From assembly GCA_964023205.1 (NCBI GenBank), contig OZ026843.1:7983029-8047028 (forward strand): a DNA stretch of 64,000 bases, written 5' to 3'. Below are positions 28,605-39,965 of the stretch, piece after piece. Below the pieces are notes generated by a model. The model had not been told where the DNA came from. It searched no databases and saw only the letters and a list, made by a program, of their open reading frames with translations. Every line of letters starts with the position of its first letter. The first letter of the stretch is position 1. The DNA is from Lutraria lutraria. Its lineage: Eukaryota; Mollusca; Bivalvia; Venerida; Mactridae. The position numbers were made by a program, and so were the translations under genes.

Positions 28605-29037
28605 CTAAAATGGAAGAAATATTCGTTAACAGACTTTAGGATCAAATCGAAACATTGCCGCAGTATTCAAGTAAAACGTAAGATATATATATCTTATCTT
28701 CCCCTGAACGGTATTTTTATTCCGTTTTATTTCTTCTTACCAGATTAAACTGCCATCACGTAGACAATATTAAAATGGTACATTTTGGCACTGTAATATA
28801 TCATATGCCTTTATTTTAGACACAATGAACCAACATGTCAATACTAAATTGATCACGCATATAAGCCGTTTCATGCATTTGAGCGATAGTTATTTCCAAA
28901 ACCTATTGAATATTTGAACAAGCATATTTCTTATACATCGTCGACCGTTCAATTGTGTTTTTGCATTTGCTTTGTCGTAAAAAACGGTTAATTTCATGTG
29001 TCATAACTGAAAAGCAATACATCATGAAGTCACATAC

Positions 29038-29102
29038 CAACAATTACACACTTATGTACATGTTCAAATTGTCCATTGTCAGCGCATGTGTCAGATAGAG
29101 TA
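29038..29102 (-). pseudogene. CCP exon truncated at the array's right end
   Basis: The donor-side 65 bases match the array exon from the splice donor up to codons for STLSDTC, then the match stops after 'gtcagatagagta'. The acceptor and the first two Cys codons are gone, so this copy cannot be spliced in as a normal exon. The open frame continues into LINE-derived codons to the right, which gives a chance fusion frame over 29,030-29,221. Confidence 0.82.
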
Positions 29103-29221
29103 TTTTTAACGAAATGTAAATGATTCCTATCTGATACTTCGGAATTTACAAATCCCCATATTTCCCATCCATAGTTCATTTGTGTTATTATGAATTGATC
29201 TATAATCTTAATACATGGCAA
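29103..29221 (-). mobile_element. LINE ORF2 fragment fused to the CCP array
   Basis: The minus-strand frame reads IDQFIITQMNYGWEIWGF followed by a segment ending HLHFVKN. It aligns by eye with the LINE at 36.7 kb in this window (FDAFVGSILNYGSPIWGI ... ERIHLQFCKS). This is the conserved 'NYG.EIWG' stretch just after the RT domain of non-LTR elements. Its end is joined directly to the half CCP exon. Confidence 0.68.
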
Positions 29222-29224
29222 ATA

Positions 29225-29640
29225 GATAATAAAATATGACTTTAGTTTAAATACTTCTTGATAAAATGCCTGTTCGGCGTTTTAAATACCCTTATGATGA
29301 CCCTGTAAATTAATTACTTAATGTTACGCCTAACATAATTTACTTTTTGTGATTAGTGATCATTTTAAAGGAATTGCAAGTTATGTCTCAGTAGTCTCCT
29401 CTTTCCTGAAAACCACACAATTCGTATTACCAATTAGTTTCTCCTCAGTACAAGAATTTTCCAACGTGTTTGAACCATTCTGCGAACTGTTTTCCACTTC
29501 AGTGAATCCAATACTGTCTTCCCCAAATTATTATAAAAACACTCGAAGAGTACTACTCAGTTAGGATAATGTGAGAGTGACGTTTAATTTTAAGTGTACA
29601 CAAAAGTTAACGACCATTGCCGAAAAGTTAAGATGGATTT
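29225..29640. other. Non-coding stretch, possible Penelope-like element tail
   Basis: I see no supported gene. A 71-codon plus-strand frame (29,349-29,564) has no recognisable domain. The part near 29,530-29,640 is continuous with the Penelope-like remnant and may be its 3' untranslated part. Confidence 0.4.
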
Positions 29641-30800
29641 ATAAGAAACGAATATAGTAATAATAGTAAATTTTTATAATTTAAGCAATGAAATTGCTAA
29701 AGCCTTTAGAATTGCGTGGGAGCAAAATTAGGTTCGGTTTTGCAACATATGTCTAAATGTTCTGTCTTGTTGAAGGGTTCCTTTCTTGCTGTGCGTGAAC
29801 TGTTCTTCGCATTCTTAATTTGACACCAGTTTGGCCTATTTAATATTTATGACAACCATGGCAAGTGATTACATTTTCAAGATCGCATGACATATCGTGT
29901 TTTACATAGACTTTCTTCCCGTTTAAGTCACAGATTTCTCATTTTTTAAGTACTTACAAAGATCACATTTGCTTCCCCTCATTTTGTAACTTCAAACGTT
30001 TCAGATTTATGGTCCGTAAAGTTTGCGATTGTTAAGATTTTATTAAGTTTGGTTGTCTTTAAATTTTAACAATCGTTGTCGGGATGATATTAATAACTAA
30101 ATGTATGTCTGGTTCCAAAGACTGTGTTGTAACAACTCATTCAAATAATAACATAAACAACGTATAAACAAAGTGACGTCAACGTAACGTCGCGATAAAA
30201 CGTTATTTCCCGTAATAGCACCAAGGTCTATATGACGTCTGAGCGTCTAACAATAGTGCATTAACTGTAATATCTAACAATCGTAGTGTTGTTGTAGATT
30301 TCTTGCATGATTGTGTCTGATTTAATAATATACGTATTTTTCTTTTAATATATAGATGGTTAAATAATTCCAGATTATTAGAGTTGTGTGTAGAGAATAA
30401 TATTATCATTTTGAGTTTTGACTTTAGAACTTGTTCTCGTGGAATGTTTAAAGCTGTTTTGATTCCCGTTTCTGTAATTGTTTTAAGAGGTTCGGCGAGC
30501 TAAATTGTAAGGTATACTAGTTTTTGTGTGTTTCAGGTGGCATGATTTGAAGTTTAGGTATTGTTTCGTATCAGTTTCTTTTGAATATATATATCTGTTG
30601 TTAGTTTAAGATTGTTCGTCGGAATTTTTTATCCAAAAAATAAAGCAATCATCTAGGTATTTGTTCCATGATTTTTTAAAAGTGATGAGAGAATTCTTTG
30701 TTAAAACGGTTTTCAGTTTCTATGTATAGTTTTTCTACTAGAAAGCCAAGAACTAATGTAGCGTATTTTGGGTTTATACATATACATTTCGGGATAGGTA
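29640..30800 (-). mobile_element. Decayed Penelope-like retroelement (RT and GIY-YIG traces)
   Basis: On the minus strand, from high to low coordinates: ATLVLGFLVEKLY at about 30,723-30,765 (an RT motif), then KYLDDCFIFW at about 30,632-30,664 (RT active-site YxDD box). After that come GSKCDLCKYL, KVYVKHDMSCDLENVITC and HGCHKY*IGQTGVKLR at about 29,800-29,960. The last is the GIY-YIG endonuclease start, with a stop between Y and IG, followed by RRTVHAQQ and NPSTRQ. Several frameshifts and stops separate the pieces, so the element is dead. The RT-then-GIY-YIG order is diagnostic of Penelope-like elements. Confidence 0.8.
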
Positions 30801-33080
30801 TTTTTCTTCGAAGCGTCTGTGTTTTTGTATATTAAGTGGAAAAGGGTCTAAATGAAAAATTCCATCGGGGATTCATCGGGTCATGGCAAGACATTTACTT
30901 TATTTTGACAAAGACATTGTTGTGTTATACGTGCCGTACAATACATTGCATTGTCATGCCCGTACTTTTGAATAAATATCATTGTATTTGTTTACATTGA
31001 CATAATATAGGAGTCGATGTCTGGCACTTCGAAATACCATGGAATTTTGCCTGTCATAATCATATGTCATATGTCAGAGTCTAGGGGTATAGTCAATCAT
31101 CAGATAAGATGTCGTATATCATGTTATGTGTTTTTACTGTACACTGTCTGTCAAAAACTTTCAAGAGGTGGGGTATCTTTCAATATGCATTCTGTATCTG
31201 ATAGTCAAGTTGCACAAGCACAATCTTTTGACGGGCACTACAACTCTTACATGTCACCACATACTCCTGACAAAGCAGTTAGTTGCAGACAATATATAAC
31301 AGGAAAGATGTGACAAAATCCTAGCGTTCAAAAGGCAACTAAGAAAAAATCCTTTAAGTAGGGTGGTAGGTGGTAAAACCATTACAGAAAACGCCTTCTT
31401 TGGTCATATCAAGACTCATATCGAGAAAATAATGCTCACTACTGAGTCAGTCAGTTGAAATGGTTTATTAACTTTTGCAATGAACTAAGCAAGGGGAAGC
31501 TAGTCTTATGTGGTCGAAAACAACTGGTAAACTTTCGGGCTTGTGGAGTATGGGTTGATTTGTTTTGGAGTGAACGTTTTTAATAAAAAAATAATGGAGA
31601 TCATTTTCATTGAATCCTTTTTAAAAGTATCCTTTGGGGAATTTGTGTAAATGTATCAACCTGTAGAATGTGTGTAAATGTATCAACGTGCATTTGTGTA
31701 AATGTTTCAACCTGTAGAATTTGTTACGGCGTAAAATCTTACAAAAATCCTAAGGCGGTCGAAAATATGTTGAGCCGGTATATATAAGTCCGAAATACTA
31801 TTAAGTAATTAGTTTTCATACAAGAGGGTATAAAAACAACTTCTCCTTTTTTACAACAACCACATTTCAAGGTGTAAAAATTTATCTGCTCATCAGAAAT
31901 ACTAGTAACAACATTATTCTGAAATAATAGTGTTGCGATATTGGGTTATAAGTCTGGAAAAAATTTAATTGCAAAGATTTTACATCCTCTCATTTTCGAC
32001 CAGTTATATATCAACTTAATATTGAGTCATCCTATACCGTGACAAAGCAGAATTCGATTCATTATATTACGTCGAGGGAGCAATAAAAGTACTTTTGCAT
32101 ACTAATCATTTAAGTGTGGTAACTATTTTTTATGAAGCACTATACTCATAAATATCGAGTGATGTACTTAATGAGTTTCACAACTGTTTATTATCTACAC
32201 GAAGCTCAGCATATGAATAAACAAAGGAATAAGAGAATTGTCTTGAATAAAATACATTTCAAAAATGAAAGATTTGACTCTTTCTTCAGCATTTCTTTTT
32301 GTTTCAGGGAATTTGTACCTGTAGCTTCAGTGGCATTAGTCATTTACTGGTGCGAGAAAGATTCTCAGAAAAATGACAGTACGATAGAAAACAATTATGA
32401 GAAATAATAAGTACATTAACACTTATATATATTCACACATGTATACACACACACATATATATACATGGCATAAATAAATAAACACATATGCGCATTTCAA
32501 CGTTTGCTTTAGATTTTGCACTTACGTTTCATTTTGTTTCATTTTGAATGCTTTAAATCTTAAACTAGAACCCCGTGAGTCGGATGTGTCGCCTGACGCT
32601 TTCTTTCAATGTGTTCTGCGTTATAAGAGCCCCAGACTTTACATGCGTAGCATGGAATTGGCAAACTTTATCAAATAATTCAAATATATGTAAAGGTTTA
32701 TTTTTCTTATTCATTAGGCACTAAGGCCCATGTGAACAACATATTTACAAACATATATAAATACATACAATGTTACATGCAAAGTACATAGTCATACATG
32801 ACAGTTGGTATAATTTACATTAAAGCTGATAGCCATAATATGCTTATTTCATTGATACATGTATTTATAATTAAGGCATTTAATATACATTTAATATACT
32901 CATCAAAGAATCATTAAACATATACATTCATAATATGAAATATATTGATAAATTAGTCATTATATATTAGTACAAATTCTGAACTGTAGAAATAATTCAA
33001 TGAAAAAAAACAATATATATATATATAATAATTATAGTGTATAGTACTTCACAATGATGTTAACTTAGTTTTAGATACAA
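30800..33080. other. Non-coding, AT-rich; no supported gene
   Basis: Open frames at 31,017-31,313 (98 codons, +) and 32,132-32,407 (91 codons, +) show no domain I recognise, no signal peptide and no clear splice context. CA/TA-rich simple sequence lies at about 32,430-32,465 and (AT)n at about 33,010-33,030. Confidence 0.5.
31641..31731. repeat. Three short imperfect tandem copies (24-27 bp)
   Basis: The motif 'gtgtaaatgtatcaac' occurs at about 31,645, 31,672 and 31,696 with 'ctgtagaat' between copies. It is a minor minisatellite with no coding potential. Confidence 0.6.
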
Positions 33081-33089
33081 CTAATACAT

Positions 33090-33510
33090 CCTTTTAATTA
33101 CAGTAATAAGTTTCCCTCTAATAACGATTTTGATTATTTCATCCACAAAGTATTTTTCTACATAGTCAAAAGCTTTACTAAAATCAATAAAACAACACAC
33201 CTTTTAACAAGAATTTATCATATGAGTTATAGTAGTACTCATACCGCGCCTAAAACCAGCTTGTGCCTCAAGGTAAATGTTATAAATTTCTGCCCATCAG
33301 TTAATCTATTATTTAAAAGTCTCGTAAAACGTTTTCCTAATGTACTAAGTAATTCTGCGGTATTTGATGGATCATTTACTGTTCCCTTTTTATGAAGAGG
33401 TATTATATATCCGTTTGATCATGAAATTCGAAAGATTCCAGTATTTAAAACCCTATTGAACAAAGTACACAAGAATGGTGTTGATTATTTAACTCCATGA
33501 ATGTTTACGG
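33090..33510 (-). mobile_element. LINE reverse-transcriptase fragment
   Basis: The minus strand reads LCTLFNRVLNTGIF, then GYIIPLHKKGTVNDPSNT, LLSTLGKRFTRLLNNRLTDG, QAGFRRGMSTTITHMINSC and CCFIDFSKAFDYVEKYF. These are RT fingers and palm motifs of CR1/Jockey-type non-LTR elements, in that order. They are spread over different frames with at least one stop (after MINSC). Only this N-terminal part of the RT is left. Confidence 0.8.
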
Positions 33511-33789
33511 TATAGCTCTAAAAATATCAGATTGTCAACAAGTTATAACATGAGCGATATGTACATGCGCACGTGCGTGGCGTTAATTTGAAATATGAAA
33601 AAAATAAATATGGCCAAAAATGTTACCTAAGTCGAAAGCTAATACCAAGTCTGATAATAGTTAATAACGTTGCTTTGAAGTAAAATGCATGATTCAAATA
33701 AATCGCATTTGACAGTGTCCCTAATCCCTGTATATACAACTCAAAGTTAACCATTTCAGTTCTATTTTTTTTAAATCCAAGCACCAACA

Positions 33790-35321
33790 GGGGTTAACAA
33801 GTTATTTACCAATTCTTATGGAATAAAACTAAAGAAAAGATCAAACGATCAACGCTCATTGGCAACAAATTCAATGGTGGCCTCAATATGATAGATATAG
33901 AGACATACGTAACTTCAATAAAACTAAAATGGATCAAAGCATTATCAGATAAAAGTGATGCCAACTGGAAAGCTATGTCAAGATACTTCTTTAATAGATA
34001 CGGATCAGATTTCCTTGTGTTCAATTTCAATTTAGACTCCATTAAAAACCTTGACACTACATCCATACCTGAATTCTACAAAAACATCCTTAATCTGTGG
34101 ATAAAAACAAAAATTATAACCTCTGCAGATGAAACAAATTTGTTTTATGATATAAGGATAGAAATCATTTGGGGCAATAGATATATAAAATTTAATAATA
34201 AAGTCATACTGTTTAAAAACTGGATCAAGTCAAACATAATTTTCGTAAATGACATAATTGACAACAAAGGATTTTTACGAGAAGATAATATATACACAAA
34301 ACTTAAAGACAAGACAAACTGGATTTCAGAAATAAGTATTTAAAAAAAAGTTTTTCGCATAAATGGACCTACGTACTATCTACAGAGAAATCACGCTTAA
34401 CAAAGGTAAACACTGTTATTCAACCACAGTGCTTTAACAAACCCATTGCTGTATTAACCAATAAACAAATATACAACTTAATATTTAAAACTAAATTTAC
34501 AACTCCTTGTATACACATATTCTGGAATTCACATTTTAAAGAAAACATCGATTGGCATTCACAATATAAATTTATAAATTCTTTACACGACAACAGACTT
34601 AAACAGTTCAAATACAAATTACTCCACAGAATTTTCCCATGTAAAGAAATACGATTTAGATGGAAAATGGTAGACTCACATAATTGTTCGTTATGTCACG
34701 TTGTAGAAAACTATGAACATGTTTTTTATTGATTGTAAGACTGTACGAGAAATCTGGACCAAATTACAGTATGTTTTAATGAGTGTAACATTAACAAAGA
34801 CATCAAATACTTAAAAACTATTTTAGTCGGATATAAAGTTAAATGTACCCAATACAACTATTTCAATATATTTTTAACACTAATCGGTTTTTGCATTTAC
34901 AAAGCATACTTCATCAGTGAAAATAAACTTAAAGATGTCAATTTATGGAATCTGTTTAAATATGAACTTTCCACACTAATTGAATACTACGAAAATAAAA
35001 ATGAAACACATTATTTTATTTCCAAGTTTAAATCACTTATACTATGTTGACGTATTTTTCCTTTTTCATTTATGTTAAACCAATCTGTATTGTTTGTTAA
35101 CGCTACCTAACCACAAACCTTTCTGTATATACTCGTACATAATATTATAAACATCACTTTTGCCAGTGTTAACCTTTTCATCATATTTAGCAAATTAATA
35201 TTGCATTACAATAGTATATTTTCGTACATGTACATGCTAATTTATACTAATATGTAATATCCTGTATATATGTTATAAAAAATGAATAAACGGATTACCG
35301 TTCGGTAATTGAAAAAAAAAA
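33790..35321 (+). mobile_element. 5'-truncated LINE, C-terminal half of ORF2 and 3' tail
   Basis: Starting near 33,795 the frame reads FLWNKTKEKIKRSTLIGN, then FNGGLNMIDIETY: the conserved block after the RT in CR1/L2-like ORF2. The frame is open to 34,343, shifts near 34,340-34,400, continues with TNKQIYNLIF and FKYKLLHRIFPCKEIRFRWK, then CSLCHVVENYEHVF (a CxxC...H zinc-knuckle-like block). It shifts again near 34,728 into IDCKTVREIW and ends at a TGA at about 35,050. A 270-bp 3' UTR ends in a run of nine or ten A at about 35,311-35,321. It is 5'-truncated, with two frameshifts. Confidence 0.85.
33888..34343 (+). pseudogene. Open part of LINE ORF2 C-terminal region
   Basis: This is a 151-codon frame. 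WIKALSDKSDANWK, ILNLWIKTKI and IIFVNDIIDNKGF match the conserved spacing of the post-RT region in non-LTR elements. It is a fragment of the element at 33,790-35,321, not a host gene. Confidence 0.75.
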
Positions 35322-35729
35322 TCAGCAAAGAATGTTCTTACATGGTGCATGGTAAAATGTAACTTCATGGTAACAAAACTGTCATATAATTATAACGTCC
35401 ATGATTCCGATAATTTTGGGTTAAAACATTATTTTTATGGTGGTGGCATCGTATAACAGAATGTTATTTTGTTGTATTTTGCGTTACAATAAGTTTAACA
35501 TATTTTATAAAATTGCGTGAAAATTTCATTGATTTTTCTTCACAATTCTCTCATTACCAATAATCTAAACATCGATATAGAAGATAGATGACTGAACATA
35601 TCTTAAATTGTTTATGTGCATCTATTACTTTACTTGACTATCTTCACAGTTGTAATGTTTTGCAATACAAATTCTGTAGGCCATTTCTGAGGTATTAACC
35701 ACTTTTGCAACAACACTTTATTTGTAAAT

Positions 35730-37673
35730 GAACAGAACAGAACATGTCTTTATTTAGACAAGTACAAATAGTACATAGTCGCAATGTATGCATAAATACA
35801 AGTATAATAATATTCACGTGAAACAAAAGGGAAAATGTCAATATGACATACAATATTGCTTATAATAATACAACATAATTACATATTTTTAAAGGTGTAA
35901 CATATTTTAGACAAATATTATAATGTATAACGGAGGATGAATGAATGCTAATAGCTATAATAAATGATGCAGGTTCTAAACTAACATGTTTGGTTGAACA
36001 ATTTCACGACGTTTAAATGCTTGAAAAATAAAATTGCCTAAATTTAATAATGTTGATCTATTTGTTGAGCTAAGTAAGTCAATAAACTTATACATGCTTG
36101 TTTTTTTTTATAAAAAGATTTCGGAATATATTTAACTCTAAGGTCAGAATAGTTTTTACATGTGATGATAAAATGATATTCGTCTTCTACGTCTGATCCA
36201 CAAAAATAACAAATTCTTTCATGTCTGGGTCTTCTATTTCGTCCGTGTCGAAAAGTTTCAATAAACAAATTATGTGAAGATACACGTAATCCAGTAATTT
36301 GGTTGCGTATTTTATAAGAATTGATATTCATTAAGTATTCTGATATACCAAATTGTGGTTTTAAATGGATGTATAGGGATTTAAGAATTTCATTTCTTTC
36401 AATATTACCGAAAAATGTTTGTATAGCACAATCTATAACAGTTCTCTTAAATAAATTGATAAATTGTTTACCATCTATGGTTTCTTGATTATTAAATATA
36501 TAACTAAATCCAAACTCATCTAATAATTTTTTAACATTATAGACCCAATTTTTTCTTCCATCATGGTATTGAGATAAGGAATGTAAATATACAGTTTTCA
36601 ACAGAATATTATCAGTTCTAATGATTTTAACCCAATATTTCATAACTTGAACAAAACGATTTACATACAGAGGGTACCGTCCCAATTCCCCGTAAATAGC
36701 CGCGTTGCTTGTTGATTGTTTTACTCCTAAAATTGACTTGCAAAATTGAAGATGAATGCGTTCTAGTTCAGTAGATTTTGTTATTCCCCATATAGGACTG
36801 CCGTAATTTAATATTGAGCCAACAAATGCGTCAAAAAGTTGTAATGAAATATCGGGACGTATGTTTTATTGTTTAATATTGTTTAATAAAACGTACATTG
36901 CCCTTAGGGCTTTGCCTTTTAGACTTTTGATATTTAATACGAAGGTGCCCGTATAATTCAAACTTACACCAAGGTAATTAAAATTATCAACAATTTCTAA
37001 CAATTCGTTGTTACAATAAAAAACTTCATTATTTCGTATAAGACTCCTCTTTCTTAAAACAACAACCTTAGTTTTCGCAGTACTGACCTCTAACCCCCAT
37101 TTAAAACAATAATCATAGAGAGAATTTAGGCTCGATTGTAGGTCGTCGATTGAATCACCACATATAACCATGTCATCAGCGAACAATAAAATGATAATAC
37201 ATATTTCGTTTACAGTCAAACCCGATAGGTTACTTCGTTGTAAAAACAGTTCTATATCGTCAATGAATAAGGCAAAAAATGCTGGTGAATTTGTCTGGCC
37301 TTGGCGTAAGCCCACTGCAATTTCGAAAAAGTCCGAGTACTGGTTACAAAATTTTATACTGGATTTTACAATATCATACATGCTTCGAAACATTTTTAAA
37401 ATCTTTCCATCTAGACCTTGTTTGTATAGTTTAAACCACAGGGCATCACGGTTCACTGAATCAAAGGCCTTCTTTAGGTCAACAAACGCACAGTTTTTTG
37501 TCATTCAAGCATTGATCAATCAAATTTTGTAAAACGAAAATCGCATCGACTGTACTGTGATTTTTTCGAAAACCGAATTGAGCATCAGATAAAACATTTT
37601 GATTATTGTACCAGTTTTCTACTCGCGCGTCTAGAATACCTGTAAATGTATGTAGATACATGTAGTATTGCAA
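35730..37673 (-). mobile_element. LINE with a nearly continuous RT region and a TTCTG-type 3' end
   Basis: The coding part runs from about 37,673 down to 36,044, with a 3' UTR to about 35,730. The left end shows 'aacagaacagaaca', which on the element strand is a (TTCTG)n-like tail typical of some CR1-group LINEs. The 5' end is truncated: nothing upstream of the RT fingers (no endonuclease) is found. The 5' breakpoint is near 37,650-37,673. Confidence 0.85.
36044..37673 (-). pseudogene. LINE ORF2: reverse transcriptase with one frameshift and one stop
   Basis: Domains in order: VLSDAQFGFRKNHSTVDAIF; AFVDLKKAFDSVNRDALW (palm, first Asp); GLRQGQTNSPAFFALFIDDI; LLFADDMVICGDS (FADD active site); LEVSTAKTKVVV; FNYLGVSL. 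After these come SILNYGSPIWGI and RIHLQFCKSILGVKQST, and a C-terminal CYFCGS...EYHFIITCKNY zinc-like block. The first 64-codon frame (37,479-37,673) overlaps the next frame by 26 bp, so there is one frameshift near 37,490. At 36,866-36,868 a single TAA interrupts an otherwise identical frame that continues to 36,044. These are two simple lesions in about 540 codons, so the insertion is fairly young. It was a CR1/Jockey-like element. Confidence 0.85.
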
Positions 37674-37679
37674 CTATCC

Positions 37680-38590
37680 AAATGCGGTGTTAATATCGAT
37701 ATCTTGTCAATGACATATAAATCAGCCATTTAATGGTGATTCTCTACCACTCCATCCAATTATTGACGTGAATATAAGTCCTGTGGTCATTAACATAATC
37801 CATAAAAATTACTGACGGGATAGGCAACTATAAAATGATTTTTTAACTGTGCGAACATTTCACTTGTGAAGCACAGGTCGTATTTGATACAGGTAATATA
37901 CGTGAGTTTATTTTACAGTATAGATGTGCTAAATGGATGTATGATATGTTACCTTGTTTGGTGGAAATATTATTTGAATAGTATTTAATTTGGTCGTTAA
38001 TACGACAGAAGTAATATGCCTTATTTGAAAAGTGATCTGTCGGGCATATTTTTGTGACGACAATTGTATATCATAAAATCAACATTCTTTGATTATCTAT
38101 ACTTTATTAAATTACACCATTTTTTCATTAAGTTTTACTTACCGTTCCATTTTTGTAACTTTTTGCGGGATCGTTTTCTATTTTAAGACAATTCTGTTGT
38201 TAACTAATTTTCACAAATAATTCATCCCTCATTTATATCACGAACCGTCTAGTTTCTATAAGTTTGCATATGGTGGATAAAAAGGCTTAATAACAAAGTC
38301 AAAGTTAGCATTACGGTCGATAAAATTTTACGGGATTTAAAACGGGACAAGAAGTTGTTTTTTTATAGAACTTACACACAAAGCCATTCCTTTTCCACGA
38401 CTGATTCATACATCTTTGTTTTCACATTGCCAATATTAACTATATTCATATGTAGGTTTGTAAGATGACACGCGTCATTATCTTTTTCAACTTGAATGTT
38501 TGCATAAAGAATATATGAATGATACACATGTCAAAATATTCCAAGTACGTTTTGAAATAGTTTCTATTGTTAAAGGATGTAATGTGTTTT
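37680..38590 (+). other. Upstream region of the first small TM gene
   Basis: I see no coding sequence. It must hold the promoter and at least one 5' non-coding exon of the gene at 38,605, because a strong acceptor ('tgtgtttttcag', ending 38,594) lies 10 bp before its ATG. I could not place the transcription start. Confidence 0.45.
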
Positions 38591-38604
38591 TCAGGGACGA
38601 CAAA

Positions 38605-38737
38605 ATGAAGTTGTCCACGATTTTGCTACTTAGCGTAGTAAGTTTGTTGTCCTTGGAGACGGTACTCTGTAACTACTATCAATCATATTATCCATATTAT
38701 GGTAATACCGGAGCTGGAACCACACAAAACGGTGGTC
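38605..38737 (+). CDS. Small Tyr-rich single-TM protein A, coding exon 1
   Basis: The ATG lies 10 bp after an acceptor at 38,594. It encodes 44 residues plus one base (phase 1). It starts MKLSTILLLSVVSLLSLETV with Cys-22 following, a clear signal peptide. A Tyr-rich extracellular piece, NYYQSYYPYYGNTG, then Gly/Thr linker TTQNGG follows. Donor 'gtaagt' at 38,738. Its paralogue at 54,003 has the same layout, which fixes the start. The family is not one I recognise. An upstream in-frame start at about 38,500 is unlikely because the acceptor falls inside that longer frame. Confidence 0.75.
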
Positions 38738-38767
38738 GTAAGTAATATGTCATTTGAATGTACCTCG

Positions 38768-38773
38768 AATAAA
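38768..38773 (+). promoter_or_regulatory. Intronic polyadenylation signal AATAAA
   Basis: AATAAA lies 23 bp after an in-frame stop (38,743-38,745) reached if the first intron of gene A is not spliced. Use of this site would yield a 46-residue secreted form ending in GGRK without the TM segment. This is an inference from position alone. Confidence 0.4.
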
Positions 38774-39429
38774 GCAATTATTATTCATGTGATGTTAGCG
38801 CCGTTTCATTATTATTTCATTTCCACATAATACGGCGACATTTAAAATTACATTTGATTTAATTAAAACGTTTTTACATTTTCAATACCAACGTGTCAAT
38901 CTGTTCGAGTTTCGAAGTTTCTCTCAACCTTGTACTGTTATATGCCATTCTGTATTGTTTTTTACATTTCATTTTCTTCCAATTCTCCTTTATCACATAT
39001 TTTATCTTAAAATTGATTTTTCTCGTTCCTTCTCCACGAAAATTTAATCAGATATCCCTGGTTTAGCTACCCGTTCATCATCAAATTAATCGAGCATCTC
39101 TGTTTTGTTTCGTCTTTCATTTCCACTCTTGTGTCATTTTTTAAGCAAACCCAAACATTGTTCTTATATCATTTCTTTCCGATACGTCTGTTGTTATATG
39201 GGCTATTAGTTACAAGTTTACTCCTAACTATCTATATGAACATACTGTGTTTATAAGTCATGTATTGATACAAGTTTTATTTAGATTCTTTGCTACATGC
39301 ACGTATAACGGACATCAATAATTTTACAACAGAGTCAGTTCTAGGCAAAATAAACTTTAATTGACCACAATTAAAAACATCCTTTAGATATGTTTATTGA
39401 CTCTAAAACGTATATTTTTTCAATTTCAG

Positions 39430-39530
39430 TATTTGCGTTGATCGGTCTACTGTTTATCGTGTTTGTGTTATTCGGATTTTCTAATCAGGGCCAGATTACA
39501 TTAATTAACCAAACATATTCTGACGATTAA
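39430..39530 (+). CDS. Small Tyr-rich single-TM protein A, coding exon 2
   Basis: Acceptor 'tttttcaatttcag' ends at 39,429. The split codon C|TA gives Leu, then FALIGLLFIVFVLFGF (a TM segment), NQGQITLINQ and a short acidic end, stop TAA at 39,528. The 692-bp intron is phase 1. The complete protein is 77 residues: signal peptide, about 22-residue ectodomain, one TM segment, about 18-residue polar tail. The tail has one NQT sequon. Topology is not certain. Confidence 0.72.
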
Positions 39531-39850
39531 TAATAATTTGGATATTACATCCAGTTATTGTTGATATGATTTCATAACGGTAATTTAATCTTATATTCTG
39601 TTTCTAATCATTTGCATATTTATATTTGTTTATACATAAAAAGTATGAAAATTAATACGGATAAGATATGTTATAATCAGTATAACCTTAAATTACTGAG
39701 TTTTGATGGTATGATTTCCCATGTGATTACGGAATTATCTCAACATGGTATCTATATATGTGTGTTACGGGTTACAATATCGACAAGATCTTAAGTTGAT
39801 GTTCCTACATTTCATCCAATTTATGCATGAACAGAATACATGTACATAGA

Positions 39851-39965
39851 GAATACATGGTTGGTGCCGGAGATGGAGAAGGTTTATCCGGTGAGTGAGA
39901 AAGCGTATCTTGGCGAGCTTTAGCGAGGATAAACCTTCTCCATCTCCGACACCAACCATGTATTC
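39851..39965. repeat. Long hairpin: 39-bp inverted repeat with 37-bp loop
   Basis: Arms 39,851-39,889 and 39,927-39,965 are complementary at 38 of 39 positions (one mismatch). The arm includes 'ggagatggagaaggtttatc'. It is followed directly by a TIR-bounded element, so it may be an inserted foldback or part of a composite element. Confidence 0.9.

Larger units (their letters stand above)
1..29102 (-). repeat. Tandem array of ~634-bp units, each with one CCP exon
   Basis: Forty-five complete units plus two partial ones follow head to tail without other sequence between them. The distance between equivalent exon positions runs from 631 to 637 bp, mean about 634. Each unit has a 201-bp exon (minus strand) and an intron of about 430-436 bp. 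All length changes I found are in the intron, for example in T runs near 'gtgttttttgcatttgc' and in the (TA) run after 'aacgtaaga'. The array ends abruptly on the right inside an exon at about 29,102 and runs off the left edge. Near identity between units points to recent or continuing homogenisation. The true copy number may differ if the assembly collapsed units. Confidence 0.97.

Noticed and set aside
1..29102. CRISPR-like or simple satellite array
   Set aside because: Units are 634 bp with a constrained CCP exon and splice sites in a eukaryotic context.
31017..32407. 98- and 91-codon plus-strand frames as host genes
   Set aside because: No domain, signal peptide, splice context or recognisable similarity.
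33806..34066. 86-codon minus-strand frame
   Set aside because: It is antisense to the LINE C-terminal region.
37170..37532. 120-codon plus-strand frame
   Set aside because: It is antisense to the LINE RT domain, which has all expected motifs.
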